Counted from the stretch's first letter, positions 25,385 through 34,593 are shown. The stretch: 58,644 nucleotides of DNA from Evansella tamaricis (GCF_019042215.1 NZ_JAHQCS010000057.1:1-58644), one strand, 5' to 3'. A program made the numbers and translations. Notes: generated from the sequence alone by a model not told the origin.

Positions 25385-25687
25385 TTATTTTTCTTCAAGT
25401 TCTTTCTTAAGTTTGGTGTTTTCTGTACGTACCTTTTTTAATTCAGCTTTTAGATCCTCGACCTGTTTATTCAGTTCGTCCGTATTTGCAGGTGTTTTTT
25501 TCAGTTTTTCCAACTCATCAACAACTTTATTGTATTCACCAAGGGAAATCGTCTTTCCTCCAGTAGCTCTTTTTACAACTTCGCCTTTTTCGTCAACCTG
25601 ATCATAACCTTGCTTTAGATAAGACGATAAACGTTCTTCTTTTACAGTTAAAACACGATTACCTTTTTTGATTTTAGGCAACTTCAT
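25385..25687 (-). CDS. Head-associated coiled-coil protein
   Basis: The 100-residue protein has a basic N-terminus with GNRVLTVKEERLSSYLKQGY and a C-terminal coiled coil of about 45 residues (VDELEKLKKTPANTDELNKQ). Similar small proteins follow the capsid gene in related phages. Its function is not known. Confidence 0.65.
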   Translation of the reverse strand: MKLPKIKKGNRVLTVKEERLSSYLKQGYDQVDEKGEVVKRATGGKTISLGEYNKVVDELEKLKKTPANTDELNKQVEDLKAELKKVRTENTKLKKELEEK

Positions 25688-25713
25688 TCACTCCTTTTAT
25701 ATTGGAAATAGGA

Positions 25714-25742
25714 AAAAAAGGGAAGGATGGCACCCTCCCTTT
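25714..25742 (-). terminator. Terminator after the major capsid gene
   Basis: On the minus strand AAGGGAGG and CCTTCCCTT pair around GTGCCAT and run into TTTTTTCC, seven bases past the capsid stop. Like the one after the tail tube gene it probably raises the share of capsid mRNA. Confidence 0.7.
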
Positions 25743-25748
25743 GACTGT

Positions 25749-26648
25749 TTATTCTGCTGCAGGTGTTATGTGGAATTTAACTCCCTTTACCTTTGGCTCG
25801 ATTAAGAAAGCATCCCAGTACTTACGCTCGTAGTACAAGTACTTACCGCCAGTCTTTGCACTTGGCTCATCCAGAGAAACAAACTCATACTTCTGTGGAG
25901 CAATGACAGATAACGGATGGATAAGGAGCATATTGATTTGTCCTCCTGATTCATCAGGGACAGCACCATCAGTAAAGTCATACAAAGTCTTCATGCGAGA
26001 AGAAGGAACCGCCTTGATTGTAACCTCATCTAAGGAACGAACGTTACGGTTGACGTTGCTAGCTTCACCTTTCACTTCTAACGTACGCTGGATTTTTTCA
26101 GCATTTTTTAGGATTTTCTTAATAGCAGGTGTTACATATAAGATACGCCCTTCTTGCGGAACCTCTGCTTCATCCATTTCTTCCATCATGTCATCAAAAA
26201 TTCCCAACGCATTAGCCTCTGTGATTTCGGTAGTCACGGCAGTTTGACCAAAATCTGTATATTCCGCATACAACTTGGATGCCATGTACTTGTCCATTTC
26301 TGGAATCTTGTTTTCATCGTTGAAAACACGAGTAATGTTTGCAATTGTTGTCGCCATGTTAGTTTCGTCTACATCCATCGGATCCGCTAAAGTAGAAAAC
26401 TCTCGGTCATGCTCGAGTGTTTTCGGAATCCATTGGTTATCAAAACGACGAGTGTAACCAGAAACAACGTCTCGATCTACGTCCACAAATCCTCCAGTTG
26501 TGATATTAGGAATCTGGATGGTTTTGGCATTAACCCAACGGATAGTTGCATTGTTAGGTGTTTGGTACAATTCATTGAACATTAACCCTTGAGCAAACTT
26601 TTGTTGCAGTGCTTGCAGATACAGTTGAGCATAATTAATTGGTGGCAT
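25749..26648 (-). CDS. Major capsid protein
   Basis: The 299-residue protein lies between scaffold and neck genes and has the capsid features of A118-like phages: NNATIRWVNAKTIQIPNITT near the front, YTRRFDNQWIPKTLEHDREF in the middle and LLIHPLSVIAPQKYEFVSLD toward the end. It has no N-terminal delta domain; a separate scaffold gene precedes it. It forms the icosahedral shell. Confidence 0.92.
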   Translation of the reverse strand: MPPINYAQLYLQALQQKFAQGLMFNELYQTPNNATIRWVNAKTIQIPNITTGGFVDVDRDVVSGYTRRFDNQWIPKTLEHDREFSTLADPMDVDETNMATTIANITRVFNDENKIPEMDKYMASKLYAEYTDFGQTAVTTEITEANALGIFDDMMEEMDEAEVPQEGRILYVTPAIKKILKNAEKIQRTLEVKGEASNVNRNVRSLDEVTIKAVPSSRMKTLYDFTDGAVPDESGGQINMLLIHPLSVIAPQKYEFVSLDEPSAKTGGKYLYYERKYWDAFLIEPKVKGVKFHITPAAE

Positions 26649-26678
26649 ATTCTTTCACTCTCCTAAATTATTTTATTT

Positions 26679-27383
26679 TTACTTAAAAGCTTCTTTCCAT
26701 TTATCTAGGTCTGATACCTCAGTGCGTTTATGATCAGGTGCCACAAATGATGGCTTCTGTGTACTTTTGTCCTCTTGTTTTTGCGTTTCCCCTTTAAAGT
26801 GAGGGTACTTCTCAATTACCTGATTAATAGCTTCATCCAGAGATACCTCGTCAGAAACAAGTCTTTCGGCCAGTGCAACAACATCTTCCACCGAATCAGA
26901 TTGGACACCAGTTTTTAATGCAGCTAGTTGAGCTTTAAGGGACTGGTTCTCTTGACTGGTAGTGTTATAGTTGTTTTCTAGATCTTGAAGTTTCTCTTGT
27001 TGCTTCTGTGCCTCGGTTTTCTGACTTTCCTGCCAATCTTGGAATTTCTTCATACCTTCTTTGGCATTTTTGAAGTCATCAATCCCTAGATCTTTAAGGA
27101 TTTTCTCTTGTTGCTTTCTTGTTTCTTTTGCAATTAGGTTATTAACATCTTCCTGGGTAAACGTCTTTGTTGGTTCGCCCCCGCCTTCTGGATCCTTCGG
27201 TGGATCTTGTGGCGGTTTATTTCCTCCACCAGGAGGGTCCTGCGGTGGATCTGCTGGCGGATCGGATGGAGGTGGATCTCCACCACCATTAAAATATTGC
27301 AAGTCTAAAGGTAAAAAAGAATTGAATTTCGGTCCTTCAAGATTTTGCGTCGCTTGATCGACGTTTTTATAATTGAATAGCAT
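26679..27383 (-). CDS. Scaffolding protein (DUF4355-like)
   Basis: ATG 27383 is used because GGAGGGC lies seven bases upstream. The 234-residue protein has a Pro/Gly-rich stretch (about residues 35-75), then TKTFTQEDVNNLIAKETRK and a long coiled coil, the standard scaffold plan of this phage type. It should guide capsid assembly and leave before packaging. Confidence 0.88.
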   Translation of the reverse strand: MLFNYKNVDQATQNLEGPKFNSFLPLDLQYFNGGGDPPPSDPPADPPQDPPGGGNKPPQDPPKDPEGGGEPTKTFTQEDVNNLIAKETRKQQEKILKDLGIDDFKNAKEGMKKFQDWQESQKTEAQKQQEKLQDLENNYNTTSQENQSLKAQLAALKTGVQSDSVEDVVALAERLVSDEVSLDEAINQVIEKYPHFKGETQKQEDKSTQKPSFVAPDHKRTEVSDLDKWKEAFK

Positions 27384-27468
27384 GTTTAAGCCCTCCATTA
27401 CGGATATATTTCCTTTTGTTTTGTTTACCGTCCACTACGAATAACGGACCAAAAAAAGACATAATTAA

Positions 27469-27495
27469 AGGCCACAGGATTCTCACCTATGGCCT
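27469..27495 (-). terminator. Terminator between head-region genes
   Basis: On the minus strand AGGCCATAGG and CCTGTGGCCT make a 10-bp stem around a seven-base loop, followed by TTTAATTAT. It touches the stop codon of the gene at 27494. Confidence 0.75.
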
Positions 27496-27724
27496 AGTTA
27501 TCATTTTCAATTACAACAAGCTGACCAACATCTAATGGTCGCCATATTCCCTTACCGATTCTGTACCTGACTTCCCCACGATCCAACATGTGATTTACGA
27601 CATCACATGCCCGTTCCATACTAAGTAACCTTAATCTACCTAAAAGAAGGATCACCGAAAAAACAACCTTAAATTTGAACGATTGTTTTATAGAGACTTT
27701 AACATTCATACTTCCAGTAGCCAT
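27494..27724 (-). CDS. 76-aa hypothetical head-region protein
   Basis: ATG 27724 is chosen because AAAGGAGG lies six bases upstream. The product has a basic N-terminal half with a hydrophobic patch (FKVVFSVILLLGRL) and ends in VGQLVVIENDN. It is not recognised. It shares the transcript with the Acb2/Tad1-like gene, with 19 bases between. Confidence 0.5.
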   Translation of the reverse strand: MATGSMNVKVSIKQSFKFKVVFSVILLLGRLRLLSMERACDVVNHMLDRGEVRYRIGKGIWRPLDVGQLVVIENDN

Positions 27725-27743
27725 GATTCTCCTCCTTTCCACA

Positions 27744-28118
27744 TTATTTAATATGAGTACCTTCTACTCCACGTTGTTCCCTTCCCATCGTACGCTTACG
27801 TAACCACAGTAAAGATTCTTCCAGCTTAGTTATTGCCATTGAGTTTTCACGACAACGAAAATCAGATTGATTAAAATGTTCTAACCGGCAAATTACCATT
27901 GCAATTAAATCCTCATTGCACACCCCATTAACACCATTTTCTTTGATTGGTCCTTCTTGGAAATGTACTGCCCCTACAATATCGGTTGTTTCTGCATCTT
28001 CGTATGTCTTTCCTGACTTAATCACATGGAATAAATGTGGTGCATTGAATCTAAACTTCTCTTCGTGATAAACCTCTGTGTACTTACTGGTTAACAAATC
28101 ATGTTCTAACCTTTTCAT
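27744..28118 (-). CDS. Acb2/Tad1-like anti-defence sponge protein
   Basis: The 124-residue protein ends in the hairpin signature CRENSMAITKLEESLLWLRK followed by RTMGREQRGVEGTHIK. This matches the pattern of the Acb2/Tad1 hairpin family as I recall it (…LALTKLEEAVMWAN… in Acb2). Those phage proteins form hexamers that soak up cyclic-nucleotide or gcADPR signals and so block CBASS or Thoeris immunity. The N-terminal 60 residues (FRFNAPHLFHVIKSGKTYED) are additional. It sits among head genes, a common place for this family. The assignment rests on motif memory, not a search. Confidence 0.65.
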   Translation of the reverse strand: MKRLEHDLLTSKYTEVYHEEKFRFNAPHLFHVIKSGKTYEDAETTDIVGAVHFQEGPIKENGVNGVCNEDLIAMVICRLEHFNQSDFRCRENSMAITKLEESLLWLRKRTMGREQRGVEGTHIK

Positions 28119-28130
28119 TTTACTAATCCC

Positions 28131-29240
28131 CTATCCAATCTGCTCTCGATCATACCTTCGAGTACGATCCGCATCATTTATAAACTCACGCATTCTAGCC
28201 TGACGGTCTCTAACAAGTTTCTTCGCTCGTTGTGTACCCGCTTCATCACCGAACGCTTCCATCACACTTACACGGCGTTTGGCGTACCTAATATCACGCT
28301 CATATTTCCTTTGAATCTGACTTTGTTCATACACTTTATCGTTTTCTTCAAGTCCGTATGGCTGGAATGTTTGTCTACTGATTCCTTCCCAATATGGATA
28401 CTGTTGGTGTCCACAATTAATCCCGAAAAGTCCTGCGGCTTCGCCATAGCTCGTTGATGAAAAAGGAGGATAAACGGTAGAATTACCTGACAGTGAGTAA
28501 ATTCTACCCTGAAATTCAGCGCAACGAGGGCGAGCACCAATATGAGAAGATATTTCGATTAAATCAACGCCATACTCTAGTATTCTTTGGTGCTGCATTT
28601 CATTTGTGACTTGATTTGTTACCGTCCTTGTGACCATGCTTACAACAGCTTCAGCACTCCATCGTCTACCTGCACTATCAATTAAGGCTGGTACACCTCT
28701 TTCAGACCATTCTGATAAAGCTCGTCTAATGGCCTGTTGTGGCGTTGCTTCCCCGGCCAATACTGATGCAGTAGTTCGATTGACTACATCACGATAAACC
28801 TGTTCAGCCTGTTCTAGTAAAGTGGAGTTTGTTAAATTAAATTTGCTTTTTGCTTGGTCCGTATAAGTTCGAAGTATATCGAGTAATTCCCTGGAATCTT
28901 TTATATCCCCCGGTTTTATTGGTAGTTCACCTTTTTCAGCAGCCTTACTCAATAATTTCTCTTGTTGTTCTAGACCGTCAAAACCAGCATCTGAAAGCAT
29001 ATTAATCAATTCTGATTCGGCACGTCCGGAATTACTAGCTATGATTCTAATATTCTCTCTTGTCAGTGCTCCCAAATCGCTCAACTTCAAAAACTGCCAT
29101 TCGTAAGCATCAGTTTCCAGAACTTCCATATCGTTTCTCATCCTACGAGCTATATTAACTAGTAGCTGTTCCTCAATCTCAGAATAAATTAGAGCTACTG
29201 GATAAGATAGATTTTGCAATCTGCGCGGTGTTAAACTCAT
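28131..29240 (-). CDS. Phage minor capsid protein 2 (MuF-like)
   Basis: The 369-residue protein has the MuF-type segments AVVSMVTRTVTNQVTNEMQH and ISSHIGARPRCAEFQGRIYS, then GEAAGLFGINCGHQQYPYW. It directly follows the portal gene (stop and start overlap by one base). These proteins are carried in the head near the portal. Confidence 0.9.
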   Translation of the reverse strand: MSLTPRRLQNLSYPVALIYSEIEEQLLVNIARRMRNDMEVLETDAYEWQFLKLSDLGALTRENIRIIASNSGRAESELINMLSDAGFDGLEQQEKLLSKAAEKGELPIKPGDIKDSRELLDILRTYTDQAKSKFNLTNSTLLEQAEQVYRDVVNRTTASVLAGEATPQQAIRRALSEWSERGVPALIDSAGRRWSAEAVVSMVTRTVTNQVTNEMQHQRILEYGVDLIEISSHIGARPRCAEFQGRIYSLSGNSTVYPPFSSTSYGEAAGLFGINCGHQQYPYWEGISRQTFQPYGLEENDKVYEQSQIQRKYERDIRYAKRRVSVMEAFGDEAGTQRAKKLVRDRQARMREFINDADRTRRYDREQIG

Positions 29241-30724
29241 TATCCATCACTTCCAAACCAATCCACCTGATCTGCGCCAACCGTTTGATTCTCTGACTTG
29301 ATTTGATTCAGTATCTTTACTGCATCCTCTTCTGTTACCTTCTGGATCTTCATAATCGCTTGCAGCTTACTTGCTACTTCATTCTGGACTAATTTAATCC
29401 AATAAGTCGCATTAGTATCTCGATCCTCAGCTATTGAATCGTCAAAATTAGCTTTAGTTTCAAAATCAGTTGGTACCGTAAACAAATCATAGAGAGCACC
29501 TAAATCGGCAATGACTTGAATCAGGTCCTTTAACCCTTCTTCAACAAGAGTGATGTGTCCGGATCGGGACCTATATGTTTTACTATTCTCTGATACTACC
29601 TCAGTTGCTGTTTTCAGCCCTTGACCATCAAAAGTAAAGGTCCCAGGACTAAATCCTGTCTGGAAAGCTAATATCTCTAACAAAGTGTTAATTGCGCTGA
29701 TATGCTCATCCACCCTAAGAGTAGTTACATGTTCCTTCGCTTCTTGCTTATCACCTTCAAAGTTAAAAGCCTCATACACTTCATCGTCAGCATCAAAGTA
29801 CCTATGCATCATTCCGTGCTCATCCACTACCGTCTGAATCGCCGAAGTTGGCACGGTAATCCTCTTTTTCCCTAAACGAAATTCTCGATTAAAACTGTCA
29901 AAGGCAGTGTCCAATGAGTAAAGGGTGTCCAGTGCATCAGCGAATAACGGAATACCTAGTTTACTATCAAGATCAACACTGTTTGCTATATTCGGTTTAA
30001 AATAAACAAACAGAGATCGTTTCAATCCTTGGATTGTCACTTCTTCTTCTAATCCTTGATATAGCGTATCAAGAGGAATCTTTACTCCCAGTTCTCCTTT
30101 TTGGTGAGATTCGTAAAGTTCATTCCTAACCACATAAACACCATTTTCCCAAAGGTGCCACTCTAAATGAGTGTAATACTTGTCACCTTTACGACTTTCG
30201 TTGACAAATATACCTTCAGTGATCTGCCTACCATCATCTGCAACCGGAATAAAACAATCTGCAGTCACGTATGACAGTTTAATCTTATCATCAATCACAT
30301 AAGCTTTAATGACCATGCCACCCATAGCAAACATGAACTCTAAAAAATCCTGGAACTTTTTATAAAAGGCATTCTTCGATAACACATTTAAGATATTCTT
30401 CTCGAATTCATCAGTTCCACCATTTTTCGAGCCTATACTGATGGAGCACTTTTCATTGAATACAAGATTAGCCATTTCTGATGCGACTACTTTCCCCATT
30501 CTCATGGACCTCATACGACGTTTTTTTCGTCCGTTTAACGTTGTATATTTCAGGTCGTGCCAATCAGGGTGATATCCTTTATAAATAGCAATCCACTTGC
30601 TCAAGTGTACATAAAACTCGTCCGTCGTAATGACATCTTTTAGATCCGTTACTTTTTTTAGTCCTTTGATAAGGCCCATCCTCGCTAACACCCCCTTTAA
30701 TTTGGAAATGAGGTTTCGAAACAT
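29240..30724 (-). CDS. Portal protein (SPP1 gp6-like)
   Basis: The 494-residue protein has portal features of the SPP1 type: SMRMGKVVASEMANLVFNEK near residue 75, FMFAMGGMVIKAYV and FQTGFSPGTFTFDGQGLKTA. It follows the terminase and precedes the MuF-like gene. It forms the ring at the capsid vertex through which DNA passes. Confidence 0.93.
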   Translation of the reverse strand: MFRNLISKLKGVLARMGLIKGLKKVTDLKDVITTDEFYVHLSKWIAIYKGYHPDWHDLKYTTLNGRKKRRMRSMRMGKVVASEMANLVFNEKCSISIGSKNGGTDEFEKNILNVLSKNAFYKKFQDFLEFMFAMGGMVIKAYVIDDKIKLSYVTADCFIPVADDGRQITEGIFVNESRKGDKYYTHLEWHLWENGVYVVRNELYESHQKGELGVKIPLDTLYQGLEEEVTIQGLKRSLFVYFKPNIANSVDLDSKLGIPLFADALDTLYSLDTAFDSFNREFRLGKKRITVPTSAIQTVVDEHGMMHRYFDADDEVYEAFNFEGDKQEAKEHVTTLRVDEHISAINTLLEILAFQTGFSPGTFTFDGQGLKTATEVVSENSKTYRSRSGHITLVEEGLKDLIQVIADLGALYDLFTVPTDFETKANFDDSIAEDRDTNATYWIKLVQNEVASKLQAIMKIQKVTEEDAVKILNQIKSENQTVGADQVDWFGSDG

Positions 30725-30728
30725 TCGA

Positions 30729-32018
30729 TCATCCCCCTAACACATAGCGTTTATAGAAGTAGTTGTTGCTATATCTAGCTTCATCACTACAATGGTTATC
30801 TTTGTCTACTGGTTTTCCATTATCGTCTCTGACGTACATTCCAATTTCCTTGATAAAGTGATAATGATCATATTCGTTGGTTTCGATAAGCAAGAATTGC
30901 TCATTTGTCATGGCACTCTGAAGACGCTCAATACCCACTTCAATCCCCTTTGAATTTCCTTTAATGTCTTTAGAGTTGTTATTAGCAGGTCGTGTTTGAA
31001 CGCCCAGCAAATGTAGCTCTTCCCTCAATGCTTTACAAGCAGGGTCGATGAACACTTGTGAACGTCTCATTTCAAACTTTTCTTGGCACCAGAGGATAAA
31101 CTCTTTAATTTCCTTGGCATAGATGCTCATGGCCTTAACATTCCCTGTATCTTTTCCAGAATGATAATAATGCGCTACTCGGTTTAACTTAAAATCATAA
31201 GCGCGTTTCTTTCCTTTATGTCGAGTGACGATGTTACAGCTCACACTCGTTGCATCGGATTGCCCACCATCACCCGAGAAGTACATCTCTATCTTTTTAC
31301 CGGATAACTTTTGCTTGATGTTCTTCTCCATGTCAAACATGGAGTAAATAACACCAGAAGGAATAACACGATTCCCGAACCAGTCACGTTGAAGAAGGTA
31401 AGGGTTCTTTTTCAGAGTTTCATAAATTTCCTTTTTACGTTCCTCTGTTATGATTGGGTTATCATCGATGGTCCAATGCACCCACCGCATTTTCTGGACT
31501 TCAAACACTTCTTTTATCACTGGGTGATTAGGAGCTGGCGGGTTGAGATCCGCAAGATGATACCTATCCTTAGCAGCAAATGTCCGTCTAAAACATTCCT
31601 GAATCATGTCCATGTGTAGTAGGTCAATCTCACAAAAAGCGACTGAACCAAGCGACATACCAGTGATAGCCTTTTTACTGTCTGCCTTACCTCCACCTTT
31701 GTAATACACCTTTTTTTCTCCGTTTGGTGTTTGTACTAACAAATGATCTCCATGCTCATCATGTTTGATCTCTGCTAGGTCGCCAAATATATGAATCAAT
31801 CCGAATCCGTCACACTCCATAAATAGACGGTAGGCTTGTTCTTGGTTGTAAGCTGTAACCAAATGGTTTTGGTCTCTTGACCAGGATAAATAATCTGCAT
31901 AACGAAAAACACCCGCGGTCGTCTTCGATGACCTAGGTGTTCCTTCATTCACTTCGAGTGTATGATCATATGGAGCGTTGATTATTTTCAGTTGCTTAGG
32001 CGAAAAGGTAATTGTCAT
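30729..32018 (-). CDS. terL: Terminase large subunit
   Basis: The 429-residue protein has an ATPase half with a variant Walker A (NEGTPRSSKTTAG, about residues 23-35) and Walker B region (GSVAFCEIDLLHMD). The nuclease half opens with MYFSGDGGQSDATSVSC. It belongs to the PBSX/SPP1-type terminases. It overlaps the small subunit by four bases and packages DNA into heads. Confidence 0.95.
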   Translation of the reverse strand: MTITFSPKQLKIINAPYDHTLEVNEGTPRSSKTTAGVFRYADYLSWSRDQNHLVTAYNQEQAYRLFMECDGFGLIHIFGDLAEIKHDEHGDHLLVQTPNGEKKVYYKGGGKADSKKAITGMSLGSVAFCEIDLLHMDMIQECFRRTFAAKDRYHLADLNPPAPNHPVIKEVFEVQKMRWVHWTIDDNPIITEERKKEIYETLKKNPYLLQRDWFGNRVIPSGVIYSMFDMEKNIKQKLSGKKIEMYFSGDGGQSDATSVSCNIVTRHKGKKRAYDFKLNRVAHYYHSGKDTGNVKAMSIYAKEIKEFILWCQEKFEMRRSQVFIDPACKALREELHLLGVQTRPANNNSKDIKGNSKGIEVGIERLQSAMTNEQFLLIETNEYDHYHFIKEIGMYVRDDNGKPVDKDNHCSDEARYSNNYFYKRYVLGG

Positions 32019-32902
32019 TGCTCCTCACCTTGTTTCTTAGCAGCAATAAGAGCCTCCAGAAGGGACGTGTCTTTCTTTTTGCCTTTGACAACTTCAGCAC
32101 GCGCTCTAACCAATTCTGTTTCAGCTTTCAGCTTTTCTATTTGTAATTGATCTTTCACACTTTCAGGCATTAGATCGAAGTACTCCCACAATTTATCTAA
32201 TGCTTTCATCTTGTCTGCTAACTTAATGGACACACCATCTTTCCCTTTTTTCACTTCTGTAATGATTGTACCGTCTACTTCATTGTGATTTTTAAACTCA
32301 ACATAATTGTAATCAAACATAACTTGATCACCATTGCTATCCACTAGAGGTTCTCCGGTGACTGCATTTACCTCTGGTGATTCCTTAGTACCGAATTCAA
32401 CAAAATCGGTTATATCCGCAAAGGCGATAGCAGCAAACTTTCTTAATACATCCATCGCATCCAAATAAAGAGATCCAGTCATGTTTTCCTTCAATTCTTT
32501 AATAAGTCCTGCAATCTTAGGATTTCTTAGCAGTCGATGACCTTCTACATGAGCACTGTCTGGAGCATACCCTGCCTTTATTGCTGATTGGGTAGCGTTG
32601 AATGATTTAATATAGTGATAACAAAAAAGCCTTTGCTTATCAGTGAGATCATCACTTGGCAAAGACTGTTCTTCATTTTTTCTTGGTATACCCTTTTTAC
32701 TACGTTTCGGTTTTGGTTTAATCGTAGTACTGCAATCATTCTTTTGTAGTACTACATTCCATTTATCGCGGCTTTTCCAAGCGCTGATTGTCTTCTCTGG
32801 AACATCTAATCGGTTTCCTATTTCACGATTGGTAATGTCTCCATTGTGCTTCTTAAATAAATCAAATGCTTCATCTCGTCTTGGATCACGTTTCCGAGGC
32901 AC
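32015..32902 (-). CDS. terS: Terminase small subunit
   Basis: The 295-residue protein begins with a helix-turn-helix (NREIGNRLDVPEKTISAWKS). It continues with the Terminase_2 core (LTDKQRLFCYHYIKSFNATQ, SAIKAGYAPDSA, GHRLLRNPKI) and a basic helical C-terminus. It recognises phage DNA for packaging. The start is GTG 32902 behind GGTGGGGTGA. Confidence 0.93.
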   Translation of the reverse strand: MPRKRDPRRDEAFDLFKKHNGDITNREIGNRLDVPEKTISAWKSRDKWNVVLQKNDCSTTIKPKPKRSKKGIPRKNEEQSLPSDDLTDKQRLFCYHYIKSFNATQSAIKAGYAPDSAHVEGHRLLRNPKIAGLIKELKENMTGSLYLDAMDVLRKFAAIAFADITDFVEFGTKESPEVNAVTGEPLVDSNGDQVMFDYNYVEFKNHNEVDGTIITEVKKGKDGVSIKLADKMKALDKLWEYFDLMPESVKDQLQIEKLKAETELVRARAEVVKGKKKDTSLLEALIAAKKQGEEQ

Positions 32903-33022
32903 TACATTTCACCCCACCTCCAAATATTGGATTGAATTTGTAAATGACCAATGCTATATATCCGTCTTTTCAGATGCACCAATAATATTATAGGTCGAAA
33001 ACTAAGGCTTACTTAGTCAAAA

Positions 33023-33045
33023 GAAAAAGCACCTTTACTGGTGCT
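33023..33045 (-). terminator. Terminator before the packaging genes
   Basis: On the minus strand AGCACC-AGTAAA-GGTGCT is followed by TTTTTCTT, just after the gene at 33053. The late operon must therefore start downstream, in 32903-33020, or be read through by antitermination. Confidence 0.8.
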
Positions 33046-33052
33046 TAAACAT

Positions 33053-33508
33053 TCATTTATTCTTTGGTAATGAGTTAAAAATATTTTCAATCCATCGGTC
33101 AAATTTACTTCCTTTATCATATGTCATTACATCAAACATTTCAGGATTCATTTTCTTGAATTTTTCTTTAAACGTCTCTAAATCAAAATACTCCATCTCG
33201 CTTTCTCTTTTAACTCGCTGGAAAACTTTCGTGAAGTCTGATGATTTATACCCGATATCTTTTTTCCCAAGAAAAATAGGCTTTCCATTTTTCTTAATTC
33301 CAAGTCCTTGAGCAATTCTGAAAGCTGTCTCTTGAACCACTCGCACTCTATCGTGTAGAGCAATTCTCTTTATTACATCCCGTGTTTGTTGACAGTCATA
33401 TCTACCTAACTCCTGTACGGCCTCTAATCTTCTTTTACCACTTGTTTTATCTCCTGCTTTTTTGACTAACTCGTCTACATTCTCTGGTGTAGATTTTATA
33501 AAATCCAT
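33053..33508 (-). CDS. HEAT-repeat-like small protein
   Basis: The 151-residue protein has paired helices (RRLEAVQELGRYDCQQTRDV, VVQETAFRIAQGLGI) that look like one or two HEAT repeats. ATG 33508 follows GGAGGTGGG. It sits between the late regulator and the terminase genes. Role unknown. Confidence 0.6.
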   Translation of the reverse strand: MDFIKSTPENVDELVKKAGDKTSGKRRLEAVQELGRYDCQQTRDVIKRIALHDRVRVVQETAFRIAQGLGIKKNGKPIFLGKKDIGYKSSDFTKVFQRVKRESEMEYFDLETFKEKFKKMNPEMFDVMTYDKGSKFDRWIENIFNSLPKNK

Positions 33509-33589
33509 AATCCCACCTCCCCTCTGCCTCAACAATTCGACAAAAGGAAGGTTTTCCCTTCAATAATTTTACATTTATTCTATATATTA

Positions 33590-33606
33590 TCTCTCTGAGA
33601 GAGTGC
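33590..33606. promoter_or_regulatory. Dyad upstream of the HEAT-like gene
   Basis: The palindrome CTCTCTCAGAGAG (as complement) lies 80 bases upstream of 33508 and just downstream of the late regulator gene. An AT-rich TATAGAATAAAT stretch follows on the minus strand. A late-promoter activator site is plausible but unproven. Confidence 0.3.
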
Positions 33607-33636
33607 TTCCAACACCGCCCCCTCCTGCCTCCAAGT

Positions 33637-34110
33637 CTACACTGGTTGTTTTTGATATTTCAAATAGTGCCAACTTTGACACAAATGACAATTTTGACAC
33701 AAATGGTTTATTAATTCATCTCTAATTCTTCTTACTTGTTCTCTGGACACACCAATATGTTTACCCATCGCTCGATAACTCAGACCCTCCATCATACAGC
33801 TATATATTACCTGTTGCTTCGGTTCTTCAATTAAGTCCTCTACATCTTCGACAAATTTAATCAAGCTTTGATAACGTTCTAACCGTTTAAGCAACTTTTT
33901 TTCCCTATTATCCAAATCATCTAGTTCAGCTCTGCTTCTAATGCTAGACCCTTTAGGCATGGTAGCTTCAATACCGTATTGTGCAACTCCAAAACTTCTC
34001 TCACTACCACTGGTCCCACCAATCCGAAACACTAACTCGTCTAAACGAACAACTTCCCTTTTCATCCACCGGTAATCGCTAATAAGATTTTCTAATTCTT
34101 TCGGATCCAT
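33637..34110 (-). CDS. Sigma-like late transcription regulator (ArpU/RinA type)
   Basis: The 157-residue protein is helical and carries a region-4-like helix-turn-helix, VIYSCMMEGLSYRAMGKHIG followed by VSREQVRRIRDEL, at about residues 103-135. Position upstream of the terminase genes and size match ArpU/RinA/DUF1492-type activators of late genes. The tail has the cysteine cluster CQNCHLC, which could bind metal. Confidence 0.75.
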   Translation of the reverse strand: MDPKELENLISDYRWMKREVVRLDELVFRIGGTSGSERSFGVAQYGIEATMPKGSSIRSRAELDDLDNREKKLLKRLERYQSLIKFVEDVEDLIEEPKQQVIYSCMMEGLSYRAMGKHIGVSREQVRRIRDELINHLCQNCHLCQSWHYLKYQKQPV

Positions 34111-34121
34111 TGTCTATCACC

Positions 34122-34328
34122 TCACAGTCGGTTTCTTGCACAAATGTATTTTGGTTTTCTGTCAATAACCTGGCTTTTCATGATGAGGTTTCTCGGAACA
34201 TGCCATTCCTTTTTAAAATTAATATCATTCAATACCACTTCTGTTACTTCTTCCACTAGTCCCATCAATTCTTCCCAAAGTTCTGCAGCTCTCTCCATTT
34301 TTTCTGAATGACAGCAACAACGGTTCAC
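34122..34328 (-). CDS. 68-aa helical protein
   Basis: The product starts with a Cys-rich MNRCCCHSEK and continues as an acidic helix (LWEELMGLVEEVTEVVLND). GTG at 34328 overlaps the stop of the upstream gene (GTGA), which suggests coupled translation. Not recognised. Confidence 0.5.
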   Translation of the reverse strand: MNRCCCHSEKMERAAELWEELMGLVEEVTEVVLNDINFKKEWHVPRNLIMKSQVIDRKPKYICARNRL

Positions 34329-34441
34329 TTCCTCTCACCCTTCCATCCGAATTTATAAACACAGTTCCGAAACGGACACAACTGCTTATTAACTAACCAC
34401 GGACACCCTTTGCAATGGTCGGCGGATACACGAATCTTCAT
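34325..34441 (-). CDS. 38-aa four-cysteine zinc-finger-like peptide
   Basis: The ORF encodes MKIRVSADHCKGCPWLV... with cysteines spaced C10-x2-C13-x8-C22-x4-C27. Start and stop overlap the neighbouring genes as ATGA and GTGA, so it is probably translated by coupling; no separate ribosome site is needed. The spacing of four cysteines in so short a peptide suggests a single zinc knuckle. Confidence 0.6.
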   Translation of the reverse strand: MKIRVSADHCKGCPWLVNKQLCPFRNCVYKFGWKGERK

Positions 34442-34593
34442 AACAGCAGCACCGCAATAAGAAATGAGATCATGCTGGCAATGCAAATGGCCGTCATATT
34501 GTTACGCAAATTCTCGTCCTTTCGTTCACCAACTGTTCCTATGAATGTAATTATGATGATCGATAATAAGAAAATCTTATAAGCTATCAACAT
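34438..34593 (-). CDS. 51-aa two-helix membrane protein
   Basis: ATG 34593 follows GGAGGGA at good spacing; the longer frame has none. The product has hydrophobic segments LIAYKIFLLSIIIITFIG and AICIASMISFLIAVLLL joined by a charged loop. Unknown function. Confidence 0.6.
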   Translation of the reverse strand: MLIAYKIFLLSIIIITFIGTVGERKDENLRNNMTAICIASMISFLIAVLLL

